Shown: piece by piece, positions 32,924 through 45,310 of the stretch
Numbering within the stretch: position 1 is the stretch's first letter
Layout: the number at the start of each line of letters is the position of its first letter
Assembly: GCF_003073045.1 (NCBI RefSeq)
Contig: NC_037590.1
Coordinates: forward strand, 24,330,449-24,394,448
Reading direction: 5' to 3'
Origin: Pomacea canaliculata
Lineage: Eukaryota; Mollusca; Gastropoda; Architaenioglossa; Ampullariidae
Length of the DNA: 64,000 nt
The notes under the pieces: generated by a model
Seen by the model: only the letters and a program-made list of their open reading frames with translations
What the model was told of the DNA's origin: nothing
Database searches by the model: none
Translations under genes and position numbers: made by a program

Positions 32924-35900
32924 CTTGAAGGCGTCAGATGATGGGGTTCCAAACTTTAAACTTTCAAATCGACCTTAGAATAGGGGCTTCCAGCATCAGA
33001 CTTCAGAGATGCTCTCACAGACGGTAAGACTAGTGGAGGTAATCATCCGTGACAGCACGTTCATTACAGAACACATGTTCACGAACTGTCAATGCACACC
33101 AGCGGCGTTACCTGTACACACACAGCCCTCGACAGCAGCAACCTCAGCTGCTGGCATCGTCGCCAACACTTTTCCAACCTGAAATAGAAAGTGATCTTTT
33201 TTTCCGGGTATTCTAGTATACTTAAAATGTACATATGAGCATGAGTTATCCTGCCAAGGAAATGACTATGTATGCTGTATCCATTAATACTTTGAGGCTG
33301 TACTTCGCAAGATATTAAGATTGTTAGATGTTAATACTCTAAGAATGTCAAGAATTCTAGATGTTAAGGTTGTTAGATATTACTAACGAGGTTTTCTTCG
33401 TCAGACATTAAGTTGTCATTACTCTGAGACTGCTTGTGAAAAGAGCACCACCACCAACATCATCACCAAGAAAATAGACTGATGCACATCGTTGCCATTC
33501 CAGTCCAGCCCAGCGCGCGCGCGCACACACACACACAGGAGAGAAATACTTTGTACACGATGATATTATCAGTTATCATAAAGCGAGATGTTTGATTGGC
33601 TTTGTGCACGAACGCTTGCGTGTGCCGGCATTTGGCTAAACACAGTGGAATCCAGTCGGTTCGAATCTCTTTGATCGACCAGTTGTTGCTGGAAGGACCA
33701 CAATCGCCTTTCAGACAATTTCTACACGTGTGGCCTCTGGCAGCCGGATACGTAGAATGTCACTGATAGCTGACACTGACACCGACACTGACACTGACAC
33801 CGACACCGACACTGACACTGGCACTGGCCTGGAACTTAAACCTCTGTTTGAATCGACTGAACCATGAGAAGATCATTGTTGATGTTGAAATGTTCAAAAC
33901 GACAGCCCCACCCCTGGACGGCTGCCCATCCGGCCGGAAAGGAAAAGAACAGGAAGAGCTATCTGCGCATGTCTTTATGCCTTTATTTTGTCAACCGGCA
34001 GGCAAGAACGTTCGATCTAGAAGGGAAAGTACTTGCTAGTCAAGAAAAATGTCTCATCAAGGAGAGGAGGCACAAGTTCAAGAGAAAGACGAATGATGTA
34101 TATCTTTAGACTGATTGCCGGTGAGTTCCCCTCATCATATCCTAGAACGAGGCCAGTTCGCCGAATTCGTTTCGATTTAATTATCAACACAAAGAAGAAG
34201 AGCAGGCAATACTAGCCCTTGTGTTGACGAAGGTACAAAACTCAAGTTTTGTGGTCTGTTGTGTTTTCAGTTCATGGCTTTAAGGCTTAAGAAGTGAAGT
34301 CGAAATTGTTTTGCCTTGCAGCCAATCACACTAAACACATACACAAGGAAGTAAAAACATTGAAAGAATATTGTTGACAAAATAATTTCACCGCTATGAA
34401 ACTGCTAACTGATTTGCCGAGACCTGACAGACTACAACCTCGCGAAAAGCTCAGCGTTGGTCTCGGCAGACCGCCAGCAGTCAAGAGATAAAAAGTCCGC
34501 AGAGCGGCTCTGTATCGCGATTTATCTTTACCGCGCCGGACATTTTGTAAACAAGAGGCAGGCGAGCAAGAAACACTCATTTGTGTAGGTGTCAGAGATT
34601 TGTGTAGGTGTCAGAGACACAAGGTTACCTGCGTTTTCTCCTAGGAAACAGGTTTAGTGCGGTGTTCTCCCCCAGCGCCGCTCTCTCCCCCTCTCTGTCC
34701 TGGTCTCACCACTTCGTCACTAGTGCGAGGAAGAGAAGTCTTCAAAGGTCCCGTCGACGAACTGTTTGTAGATGTGAGTCTACTGACGGGTAGGTGGTTG
34801 TTGAGGTTTTACGCCGAGCCAGCAGTGGGTTGGCTGACGGGGGAGCATCATGGCTGTGTGGCTGTGTGGAGGTGCGGGGTAGTGCCAGACTCGCAGGGCC
34901 TGGTGAGCCAGCGGCTTGTCTGTGGTGAGCACCCGGCGTTACGCCAGATCACCAGCCACCGAGGACCGCGTTCAACGGAGTGTTTTGACAGACCAACCTG
35001 CTGGAGTCGGCCCAGGCTCGTGCGGCGCGAAGTCACGTCACGGCATCACGTGGTCACGTGGTGTTCCGGCGAGACTGGCTCCCAGCCCGAGGAGCTGTGG
35101 GACACGTCTGTCCTTGTTTTGTTTTTTTTTTTCCAGCGGTCCAAAGGTGTTTATGGCCTCCCTGTAGTCGGCTGCTGATGGCGTCGCTTGCACGTGCAAC
35201 GTATCCCTTTCACTCGTTTCGGTATAGGAAAAAAAAAAAGAAAACACAAAAAAGCGCAGGGTGGATGACGTAGGGAACATGCCATGCCACATACCGGAAC
35301 AATGACGTTGGGTAATCGTGGACGTTGTGGGATCCAATAAGAGTTGGCGAATTGTGTCACGTGATACCACACCGTTTAGACCGAAAGTAGGAGGATCGTC
35401 GCGCAGCGTTTTTATCACAGACGGGGGTCCCAATGACCGCAATTCTCAAGAATATGCGACAAAAACCAGATGTAGGCTACAATTATTCACCTACATCTTC
35501 AGCAGTAGCAGTGGTAGCAGCAGCAGCAACAACATCAACCACAATAGTGGAACAAATTAGTCAATATTATACCTGCATAGATTCACGCACGCACTTACAT
35601 GCACGTGCACATACATTGCGTACTGTGGATGCAGCACTCATCTTGTTACGTTCCTGCTTTTCCCCTCCCGTACTCCCCCCAACACAAGAGGAAATAACGC
35701 CAAAAAGGAAGGAGAGGAGAAATAAAAAAGACGTTTCAGTAGACAGTGTCGAGAAATAAGGCGCTGAGACTGGGACTGGGCGTGCAGTTGATGTCGCTTA
35801 GGACTGTCACGAGGACTGGCAAATTTTTTCAAGGCGGGTGGGTAGGAAAGCAAGATATCAGGAAGAGTTCAGGATTCTCTGGGTACTTTATTCCCCTCAA

Positions 35901-38900
35901 GTCCTTTTGTTCACTAGTAGAAGAACTTTTCTTTCAAATAAAGAGAATCAGCCAGTGAGCGGAAGAACCCGCCACACACAGTGGGGCAGCTGAGGTTGGT
36001 ACATAAATAATGTAGTCATGTTTTTATGCAGGTGCGGACGCACCGTTTGTAGGTGGCTTACGGACATACCTTCAGGTAACTCTCTGGGAGTCACTTTCCG
36101 TTGTCACGGCAACGCGCGCAAATGTCCGGGAGAAGCGTTGGTCACGGTGCTCCGTGGCGTCTGCCGCACCCACAGATCACAGGGGAGGGGTGTGAGGGTG
36201 GAGGTGGGGTGAGGTGTTCTTTCCGCATGTGAGCTCTAAGTCCCTCGCCAATCTGACATCAATCACCAGAGCCTGGGGAAAAGCCTCTTGAAGCCGCCAC
36301 CAAACAGCAGCAGACGGACAGACTGAGGTAGACTGTTGCACGCACCTTGCGGTCGGCGGCTGTGACTGATGACGTCAGCACACCAACACCAGCTCGTGCG
36401 GCAGTGACGTGTCGGCGTGCTGTTCGTGCTGGTACTAACGGCCAGGTGAGGCTACCAGCCACTGCGACACACGATTTGACAAAAAACAAATGCCCACCGA
36501 CACTCTTCACCTCACCTGACCGCACAGTACCTTACCTTACCTCACTAAGTTGCAGGTGAAAGAGCAAGACGAGAGTCCGCTAAACACACATTCACACACC
36601 TGTACTTCAGTGTAGTTGGCAATCAACGTCAAGGACAGGTAATTCATCTGCCGCCGGATAGGTGGAGGACGTGTGATCGATACTTAACACCTGTTGAGAG
36701 GTTGGATTCGATTTTTTACATTTATTTGTTAGTTGACTTCGACGCATGGGCATGTGGTCATTGAGGCATGTCTTGGTGTCCAGTGGAAGTACAGTACTTC
36801 AGTGTAGTATTATCTAACCTCGTCAGTGGTTTTATCGACGATGTAGCGGGCAAAGCGTGTGGTTTTCAGTGCGAGCATTGGATGTTCGAGTTTTGTTTTA
36901 TAGATCTTTTATTTGTCTTTGGTATTACACACTTTGTTTTTGTTTGCTTTTGTTCTGAACAGCTGATGCGTGTCAGCTCGATATATATATATACATTGTC
37001 GAGTGCCGCGGCCTTTGGGCGCTCACCGATGCACACTCACAAGCGCGCTCACACCACACACTCAGCGTTCACTCGATCGTCCGCGACGAGCAACAATGCA
37101 GGCCGTTCCTCAGTAGACAAAAGGACATACACGTGTTGACAATACAAACACAAAGTTTCATTAACAAACGATTCAAAAGCCAAATCATATACACGCTCCC
37201 TGTCTCTCTCCCCCTCACTCCCAGCCCCTATGCCCTCAGTAGTCAACCATTCGTCATGGACCGTTGAGCACCGAGCACCAGAAAAGTATGCATCCCTGAA
37301 GAGGCTAAACAAGGATTAGCATAAACAGGGGACTAAGTGTAAATGTTATTTTAAAAAGATGGTGGCACTCAGCCTGACTCACCCGTTGGCGTCTCATACA
37401 GTCCGGTACGATCAGAAGTCTCGTCCCTTCTCGTCGTCACACCTCGCTGACGTCCAGCGCGGACGATACTGAAACCACCATCGAGTGCAGTAGTCGAGAG
37501 CCGCCACAATCACAGAACAGTAGCCAACACAAGAAAACGGCAAAAATACAGAAAAGCCTGCAAGAAAAACGCAGAAGCCTATGGTGAATGTTTAGAAAGT
37601 CTTTTTCATCGTCCTGTCATCATGTCCCCGCTCCCTGTTCTACTTCAGAGCCTGTTACATGTTCACTATTCGACTGACCATACGTCGTCTGCTGCTGACT
37701 GGACAATACCTCCCGCACTTCCCCCCTGTTCACAATGACTAAGCAGTGTGGAAATCCTTTTGAAGTTGTTGGATTGCCAGGTAGGTATTAAAGGAGGTCT
37801 CTATAAATATATTTGCAACTGTCCACGTAAGCACCGTGAAGATACTGTATAAATAAGTGTAAATATGAACATTGAAGATTCACTTTGCCGAAGACTGTGA
37901 CAAGTAAATCAAAATGCATAAGAGCTTGATGGCATGTTGGGATGTTCGGTCCGTGCTATAGTGTCGATTGTATTAGTGTCAATGAGAAGAATTAATTGTT
38001 GGAGGAGCGTGGCGGGTGCGTGGTGTCCCCAATCAATCTCATCAATCCACGGGATTCAGTGATGGACAAGCGCTCGCCCCAACCGCCAGAGAGCTGAGGC
38101 CAACAGGGAGAAGGATCAACGGCGAAAAATGGAGATATTGAGTGGCAGACCACTAACGCTAAATGGATAGACGGGAGATAATCATATCCTGCGGAAGACA
38201 AGAAGTCTTCGGAGTGCAAGAATAAACACTACTCACGCAAGACCAGGGACAAGTGGAAGCAACTCCCACTGATGGATCTGCTATGAGCGCCAACGGACAC
38301 GTGCATCAGTCCGATAAACCACCCTCCCCTACAAACTTCACCTCCTCCACACGCTTCCTGTAGTTCTGGCAACGCCATCGTGTCTGCTGCCACCGGGCCT
38401 GAAGACATCACAAACATCACATCGATCAGTAATGACGACTAAGGGAGGCAAGTGAATCCTCGCCAGAAGTTTGTCAAAACGATACGACATCTGGGCCCCG
38501 CTCTGCATGAATACGTGTGTGTGTGTGTGTGATATTTCTTTTAACCCCCTACGAAAAGACCGCAGAGTGAATTTTGTAGACAGTAAATAGAAGCTATGTA
38601 TAAATTGAAGGAAGAAAAAAAAAAAAAAACTGACTTGAAAGTGGGAAGCTTTGTGTGACCGCTGAGCGCTGTGGAGCAAGGCCGGTGTCAGTGGTTGGCG
38701 AGCAGAGCCCTGCCCCACCTGGTATCCCAGGAGTTGGAGATAATCTGTCGTTTCCATAATCTCTGAAATTCCAAGAAGTCAAATCGCCTCCCTTTTCAAT
38801 AAAATAAAAGTAAATTCCGTTTGCTCATTACTTGTAAGCCGACTTCCCTCACATCAGACTGTTGCCAGAGATGATGAGATGATCCTTTGAAGACATCACC

Positions 38901-41361
38901 AGTGGTGGCGACATGGCTTACATGGGCGAGGTCGCCCTCTCATTATTCGGAAGCCGTTCCACGATTTACAGTATTACAGCACAATGCCATGTATTATTGG
39001 CTATGTTATGCCGGTGTGGAAAGGCCCCACAATTCTGTTTGCAGGCCCCGCATCCCACTGGCGCCGGTGCTGTCTGGAGATGCTGTTTATTTAAGTGTGA
39101 ACTTAGTGAATTTAGTTTTGATAAACAAATTCATGTATATGACGATGGATGTATACAAGACAATGTGAGACCTTGGCGTGACTTACAGGTCACAGGGTCT
39201 CAGGGATAGGATTTATCTAAGGACTGACCACTCCCCACACGTTGACTGTTCACCTGATACCGAAGCGGTGTAGTCCGCTGGCAGACTACATTTAAAAAAA
39301 ATGAAATCACAAATAAGGGCGTTATAGAACAGAAATGTGTTTGTGCTGTCGTTGAAAAGTAAACTGCATATAAATCGGAAAGGCTGCGTACTTCTGGAAA
39401 TAGAATGAATAAAAGTCATCCATTACTCCTCCAAAGCTTGCTGTTTCTGTATTATGTATGAATGATATAATGAATAATTATTATACTTGTCATTGTTCAT
39501 AACACAATCTCCTGCACATGTCATGACCAGCCTGTCGCCAAGTTTGCTCAGGCCAGTGAGGGAGGGGACAGGCGAGAGTACAGCACATGATGAGTATGAA
39601 AACTGTCAACTTCAAACCTTGAGAATGGGTGAACTAGTTTATTGCAAGAAAAGACCACAGACTAGTTATAAATGGTTCGCAATTTCTTACACCCAAAACA
39701 TTACAATAACAATCATACTAACAATCACAAAGTATTGAGCAATTTCTGGTACATTATTTTGTGGGCCTAATATGGGACCACCCCTGTTTCTCTCTCACTT
39801 CCTTTCTCTCTCACGTTCTCTCACACTCACGCACACGCCCGCGCGCAGCTCTTCATTCGTGCATACATAAATACAGATGTATTGTACTATATTGTCGCTG
39901 TACTGTGGCTGTTTATTGTTTATGAAGTACCTGTGTGTGGTAGACAACAGGCACGGAGGCAGATTATGGGAATGAGATGTTTCATCACCTGCTTCCTTGC
40001 TCTGAATGTCCAGCTGTACAGTTTACCACATTCACATCTGTAAGTCTACTTACCACAAACGAAAACAAATTCCGCTGAATTTATTCTCTCACAAGTGTTT
40101 GCAGTCTCGAGTTGGGCGTGTCTAATGTATTGTTTGTGAGTATTTTTGGTGCCCTCAGTCCCCAACCCTTACCCATGCCCACATCCTTTTCGCCTACTTC
40201 CATTGTTTCACTTCAGCTCTAACTCGTCAGAGAACAGTGGAAGAAGAGAGAAACATTGCATGAGTCCACGTTGCCCCATCTGAACCTGTCAGATGGCTAC
40301 AATTGGTTCAGAGATCTTGTCCTTCATCATCTGCATCTCGTGTAATGAGAGCCAGTGAGCTGCCCTTCATGACTATTGCAGCTCGTGTTGACACCATGAC
40401 CTCGTGCTCCGGACACAACAGCTGATCATGATAACATGTTTATCACCTGTGGTACACCAATCGTATCAGAACACATGGAGGGATTTCTCGCCTTTGTTCT
40501 TCCCAGTATATGTTTAGTCTCAAATGATCCCTGTTGTTTGTGTCACATTTGCAACACATGTTTCCATGCTATCACAGTTTTCCGTGGCGATCGCCAAGCT
40601 ATGCTTGGAGTTGCTTTCCAAGATGAAGGTTTTGTTGTCACTCTTTGACCGCATGAAACTTTCATCAGAAGAAGTTAGTCTGTCACTCACTGAATATTGC
40701 CATTTACCACCTGAAGACAACCATCTCATAAGACCTTGCACGTCTGTCACTCACAAAACACTTGCTTGCATATCCATACACCCTATAATGTCCACACACC
40801 CTATACACTCACAACCTCACACTGACAGTGTTCGTCATCATGTCTTCACCGTGCAAGAAATATAGAAAAGTAGGAGTACTGATGTATTGACACTTAGAAA
40901 ATATGAAATGTATTTATGTTCGTTCATAATGTGGTTCAGACTGGAAAAAGTATTTGCAGTGACACTTCCTTGATAGTACGAGAAAGTGGTAAACATAATA
41001 TTTACAGTAGATGTACATGCATCACAGAATCGCAGTTTGTGGAAGAGGCCAAGATAGCACTGGAGTCTCACCGTCAGCTACCTGCGGCATTTGTTTAAGG
41101 TCAACAGTCTTACCTTGACCTTTTCTTGATTTCTTTTGTTTATTTTTCTTCTTCTTTGCTGTCTTTGTCTCTCGACTTTGAGAAGATTGTTCTGGACGCT
41201 GGGTGTGGTTTGTCTGCGGTGTCAGCGTCTCTACGAGGTCAAAGGCGACAAGGTGAGCCGAGGACAGTGGTGACGTGGCATCACGCGCATTGGAGTCCGT
41301 CTCTCGACATTCATTAAGATCACTTGGATATTCTAATGAAATAATTGAAAGTGATTGATCT
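32924..41361. other. Intergenic, no gene recognised
   Basis: This includes the region upstream of the gene starting at 32923 and a CpG-rich patch at about 34490-35110 that could be promoter or 5' leader sequence. Simple repeats are a GACACT/GACACC hexamer run (33771-33830), A/T runs (35118-35135, 35229-35240, 38615-38630) and a GT run (38516-38532). No frame shows a protein family or convincing exon boundaries. Confidence 0.45.
33771..33830. repeat. GACACT/GACACC hexanucleotide repeat
   Basis: About nine six-base units with C/T variation at the last position. Confidence 0.85.
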
Positions 41362-42149
41362 TTAGGAGAATAGTTCGATAAGCTCCACCTGCTCGGAAGA
41401 ATACTTCTCGCACAGTTCGCTTGGTCCGGTGGCTGCTGGCGAACTAAGAAACATGTCTTTCTGGGCGAGCGAAACTAAGGAGACATCCCAATTCTTGTGC
41501 TTGCGACTGCTTTGAGTTTTTATTCCCGAAAATTCTTCGAATATACTTAGATCGCCGTCGTCGAGGTTTGCATGTGCGCGAGCCAGGGTGGTGCTGTCGT
41601 CAGCAAGTGCACGGGACAGGTTCGCATCGCGCCTGGGAGGTTCCTCCTCGAGATAGGCGAGCGGTGCCTCCGTCATGTCTGCTGGAGTGTCGTCACATTG
41701 TAAGTCACAGCTCGTGCTCCACAACCTGGGCGCTGACATCTTCTCTTGGGACTCTTTGCCGACTACGGACGCAGAAGAGGGAGACTGGAAGCGCGAAAGC
41801 GAGGTCTGTAGAAACCTCCTCCTCCTCGCGCGCTAATTCCTCGCCGGGCCTCAAGTGCAAGGCGAGTGTTACATCAACAACTGCAAGCTCCCTTGATGTC
41901 AAGCTGGCCTTGGCTTCCGAGGAATCGTGAGTGTCCGCTATGGACGCCTTTCCTCGGTGACCTGCAGGAAGACTGGAGTTAATCACGGAGGTCAAGGCCT
42001 CGTCGCGACGGGAAGAGACTGGGAGCCGGGTGATGGCAAGTCCGTGGACAGAGGACCTCCAGTGGGGTGGACCTTGAACAGGAGTATCAGCTACACTTGC
42101 TGAGGTGCTGCTGTCGTGTGGTGAGGCTGGCTGGAGGTCACAGGTGTCT
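41362..42149 (-). CDS. Two-helix protein B, terminal exon region
   Basis: Acceptor ACGTTTCCAG, then DTCDLQPASPHDSS. The last coding part, KMSAPRLW to ELIELFS, is in another frame, so a small intron or an indel lies between. Composition is Asp/Glu/Ser-rich. Exact structure unresolved. Confidence 0.42.
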
Positions 42150-45100
42150 CTGGAAACGTAAGAGGCAACTATGCAATACATATTATATGATATAGGTATA
42201 TGATACAGGTATGTATAAATATATACAGGTACGTCATACAGTAAATACACACACATTTTCGTCTCTACTCTCTTCTACCACGGTTCTATGCATGCGCCAA
42301 TAGCCAAACACGCGGTTCCCAGTTATGATGCTATCACCACGATAATATATTAAATTATCATTCAATGTAGGCCCATGATTATCGCATATAAGTCGAGCTA
42401 ACCAGTTAAATACACAGCCCCACCCTCCCCGCATCGTGCTTCCAAAAACAATAATAAGTAAAAGGGAAGATATGTTTACGAAAGGGGAAAAAATTCATTA
42501 AAAATGGAATCTACAAAGTCCACACTAAAACAGCTTCATTTCAACCACCACCCTACAGCAACTTCAACACAAGCAGTCACAAAAAAATGCTGCATTTTCA
42601 TTAAACACCATAAAAGGACAAATGAAAAGAGGGTCTGTGTATGGGCGGCAGATGTTAGGGAACAATGGCCTGTCTGTCAGACACAGATCTACATTTACTT
42701 TGACATGGCGACAGGCCGACACCCAGTTTATCACTGAATCACTTTGTTTTCAGTCTGATCAGGCTGTTCAACGTACAGAACCCGTGTAGGCTGGGGTCAA
42801 GCCCTCATCCCCCCCTCCCACCACCACCACCACAACAACACACACCGAGACAAAGATGTAGAGAGGGAGAGAGAGGAGGGAGGGTGAGAAAGAGTTGCCG
42901 GACCTGGCAGCATGACTACATCTACTTTTGTCCTCCGAGTGCTCGGCCCCGGGTTCCGTGCCCCATCAGCCCTAACACGTGGTGCATCCATGGAGAGTGC
43001 CCTGGGCAGCCTGCGCTTGTGGTGTCGACCATCTTTCTCATCATTCTCGGTCCACTGCGAGCCAAGGGCGTAACTGCTGATTTGGCTACGTCACTACTTT
43101 CTGGCAGCTGCTCTTGAGCTTCCTGCCACCCAGCTGCACTTGTCACGGGTACTTCGAAGCTACCAGAAGATATTCCGGACGTCAGCAGCAGTACAGGCGC
43201 CCGTGATATAGCGTCCTTGGGCGTCAGGTCACACGAGGTTAACTTGCCCTCGTTTTCATCGCTGCTATCGTCCACAGAGCACTGACCGAGTTCCACCTCG
43301 TTCTGAAAGCTGCAATAGTTCACAGAATACTGACCGAGTCCGGACTTGTCGTGAACGGCCAGCGCAGTCGCCGGTGGTGGTACGGCAGGGGAGGTCGCTT
43401 CGTGCCGTGACGGTCGTGCTCCGCCCTGGGGCGGGCGACTGGGGGCACGTGCTGCACATCAGGAGCGAGTGTCGGACGAGTGCTGCACATCAGGGCGAGT
43501 GTCGGACGAGTGCTGCAGCCCCAGTTTAAGTCCGTCCTTGTCGGAGGCAGCGTGTGTGTTGTACGTGTGGGCCGCCTCCTCCTCCTCCATAGGCTTCACT
43601 CGATGGCCCCCTCTCTGCACAACCAGCGCAAAATGGGATTAATCATCTTCGATGTCACGTACATTCGATAGGCATGGGTTATAGCAAGCAGCTGATTTGA
43701 TGGACAAGCACACAAAACAAGGAAATTATTTATTTCTGTCAGTAAATAAAGGATTAACTCGGTCGACATCATGGTGATCCAACAATCCACTCTGGTTACA
43801 CCTATCCCCGACTTCAAGAATGCTCTTAACACAATGTAGTATAAATGTAAACACGAATTGTCAATAGTATTGATGTAATTTAACAGATGACATCATCATC
43901 ATCATCATCATCATCATTTGTTCTTGTCCTATCCCCACCGTGCCAGCTACAACTGTAACCTACTGTAGTACCTACTCTCGGAGTCGGCCTATACCTTGCC
44001 CAGGGCGCAACCCACGGCGATGCCTGCCCGATGAGGACGATGGAGAAGGCGAGGAGTATCATGCCGACGACGTGAAGCGCGCCATACTTGGGGAATCCTG
44101 GGTTGTCGAGCAGGCCCACGGTGGTGATGGTGACCCCCGGCAGAAGCAGCGGCACGGCAAAGACCAGCAGGCAGGGCGACAACAACGCTAGCACATCCTG
44201 CTGCCGCGCCTTGGACAGCAGCGCCTGCATACTGCTTCTGGTCACGTGTCTCCAGTTTCTGGAGCTAGCTGAAGACCATCAATCGTTCGCAGTCTGTCGT
44301 GCTCTGGAACATTTAACAAAGGCTTCAGCAATGAGGCAACCAGTGCGGCTGTTACCTGCCAGTCCGGTGAGTTATGAAGGAGAAAGGTCTTTGTGAGAAT
44401 GACACCCGCTGACGTCACATTGAATGACTGAGGGACGAAGCTAATGTAAATTTGAACAGCTTGTACTGAAACCAGTCACACACAAACCTTACAAATACCT
44501 GACTAAAACAGGACTCTATGCTCGTATATATTTGTGCTTGCCTGAAATTCTAACTGTTAAAGCCTACGCCAGTGAGGTGGGCCAGGTGTTTGTTATTTGT
44601 TAGGATACTAGCACACCTACATATGCTCGAGACCAGAGTTATATCACGGTTTACCTGACACAGAATTCACATCCTTTTTCACGAGAAAGCAAGCTACGGC
44701 CGCTAAGGTTAAATAACAAACTCTCTCGGATCCCTCCTTCTCCCTTTTGCGCTCCGACCTCTCTCTCATTCACACAGACACACAGACAAACAGAAGGATA
44801 GAAGGCCAGGCGCTCGAGCTAGTTATCTAGTTATCTCACCTGAACGTCCCTGGACGCGTTGTGGAGTTTGTTGTTGGTTGTCTGTTACCAGTGTCACATG
44901 GAGGGAATGGTTTTCTGCCGCACGCCCTCACCTGGCGTCGGTCTCCACGCCAAAGGTGTGTTTGTTACAGTACACATCCACACGTCCTGCCACACAGCCT
45001 GCAGTCTGCCACAGCCAGCGCTGTCCGAGATCAATAGTTACAGCCCCTACAGCCCAGCCCTCGGCCTTGTTTGTCCGGATACTCACCTTGTCTCCCTGGG

Positions 45101-45271
45101 TGATCCGCACGCGCTCCTGTCGCTGTTGGCCCCGTGACGAGCTCGAGGCTGGCTCGAACCTCTTGAACTTTTAGCCACCTCGCGGTTCGCAGGAGACTGT
45201 CGCGCGCCTCCTTTTTGTCTCGCCCCGATTACCACGCCGCCGACCGAGTCGCCGCCATCGCAGGTGGGCAT
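41362..45271 (-). CDS. Candidate gene: second two-helix membrane protein with acidic tail
   Basis: Minus-strand model: exon 1 45087-45271 (a further in-frame ATG upstream would extend it to 45310), exon 2 43995-44258, exon 3 about 42926-43309, exon 4 from 42149 downward, stop 41362-41364. Joins from exon 1 to exon 4 agree in phase 2. Exon 1 is Gly/Ser/Arg-rich. Exon 2 holds two helices: SPCLLVFAVPLLLPGVTITTV and YGALHVVGMILLAFSIVLIG. Exon 3 is acidic (VDDSSDENEG). The end is acidic and Ser-rich, finishing SSEQVELIELFS. Between about 41840 and 41910 the coding signal moves from one frame to another, either through a tiny intron (GTAACA to CTACAG, about 67 bases) or an indel in a GAG run. Exon 3's donor (AAAA|GTAGAT) is weak. 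No family recognised. Confidence 0.52.
42926..43309 (-). CDS. Two-helix protein B, exon 3
   Basis: Acceptor CTATTGCAG. It reads FQNEVELGQCSVDDSSDENE and stays open to ALGGQK. The donor choice is tentative. Disordered cytosolic tail. Confidence 0.42.
43885..43917. repeat. CAT microsatellite
   Basis: About nine ATC/CAT triplets within the intron between exons 2 and 3 of the gene at 41362-45271. Confidence 0.85.
43995..44258 (-). CDS. Two-helix protein B, exon 2
   Basis: Acceptor TAGCTCCAG, donor AG|GTATAG. It reads NWRHVTRSSMQALLSKARQQ, then two membrane helices separated by GLLDNPGFPK. An internal ATG at 44228-44230 could be a start if exon 1 is not used. Confidence 0.6.
45087..45271 (-). 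CDS. Two-helix protein B, exon 1
   Basis: It begins MPTCDGGDSVGGVVIGARQK and ends at a textbook donor, AG|GTGAGT. CpG-rich. Low-complexity Ser/Arg/Gly composition, probably cytosolic. Confidence 0.5.
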
Positions 45272-45310
45272 GGCGACAGGTAAACACACCTCAACACACC
45301 AGCCATACAA

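Noticed and set aside
33590-33690. GGTTCGAATC, a tRNA T-loop-like motif
   Set aside because: No matching A-box, acceptor stem or anticodon arm can be built around it.
34600-35180. Several overlapping open frames in a CpG-rich patch
   Set aside because: They are Arg/Ser/Pro-rich in all frames, without family marks or good splice sites. A promoter or leader region is likelier.
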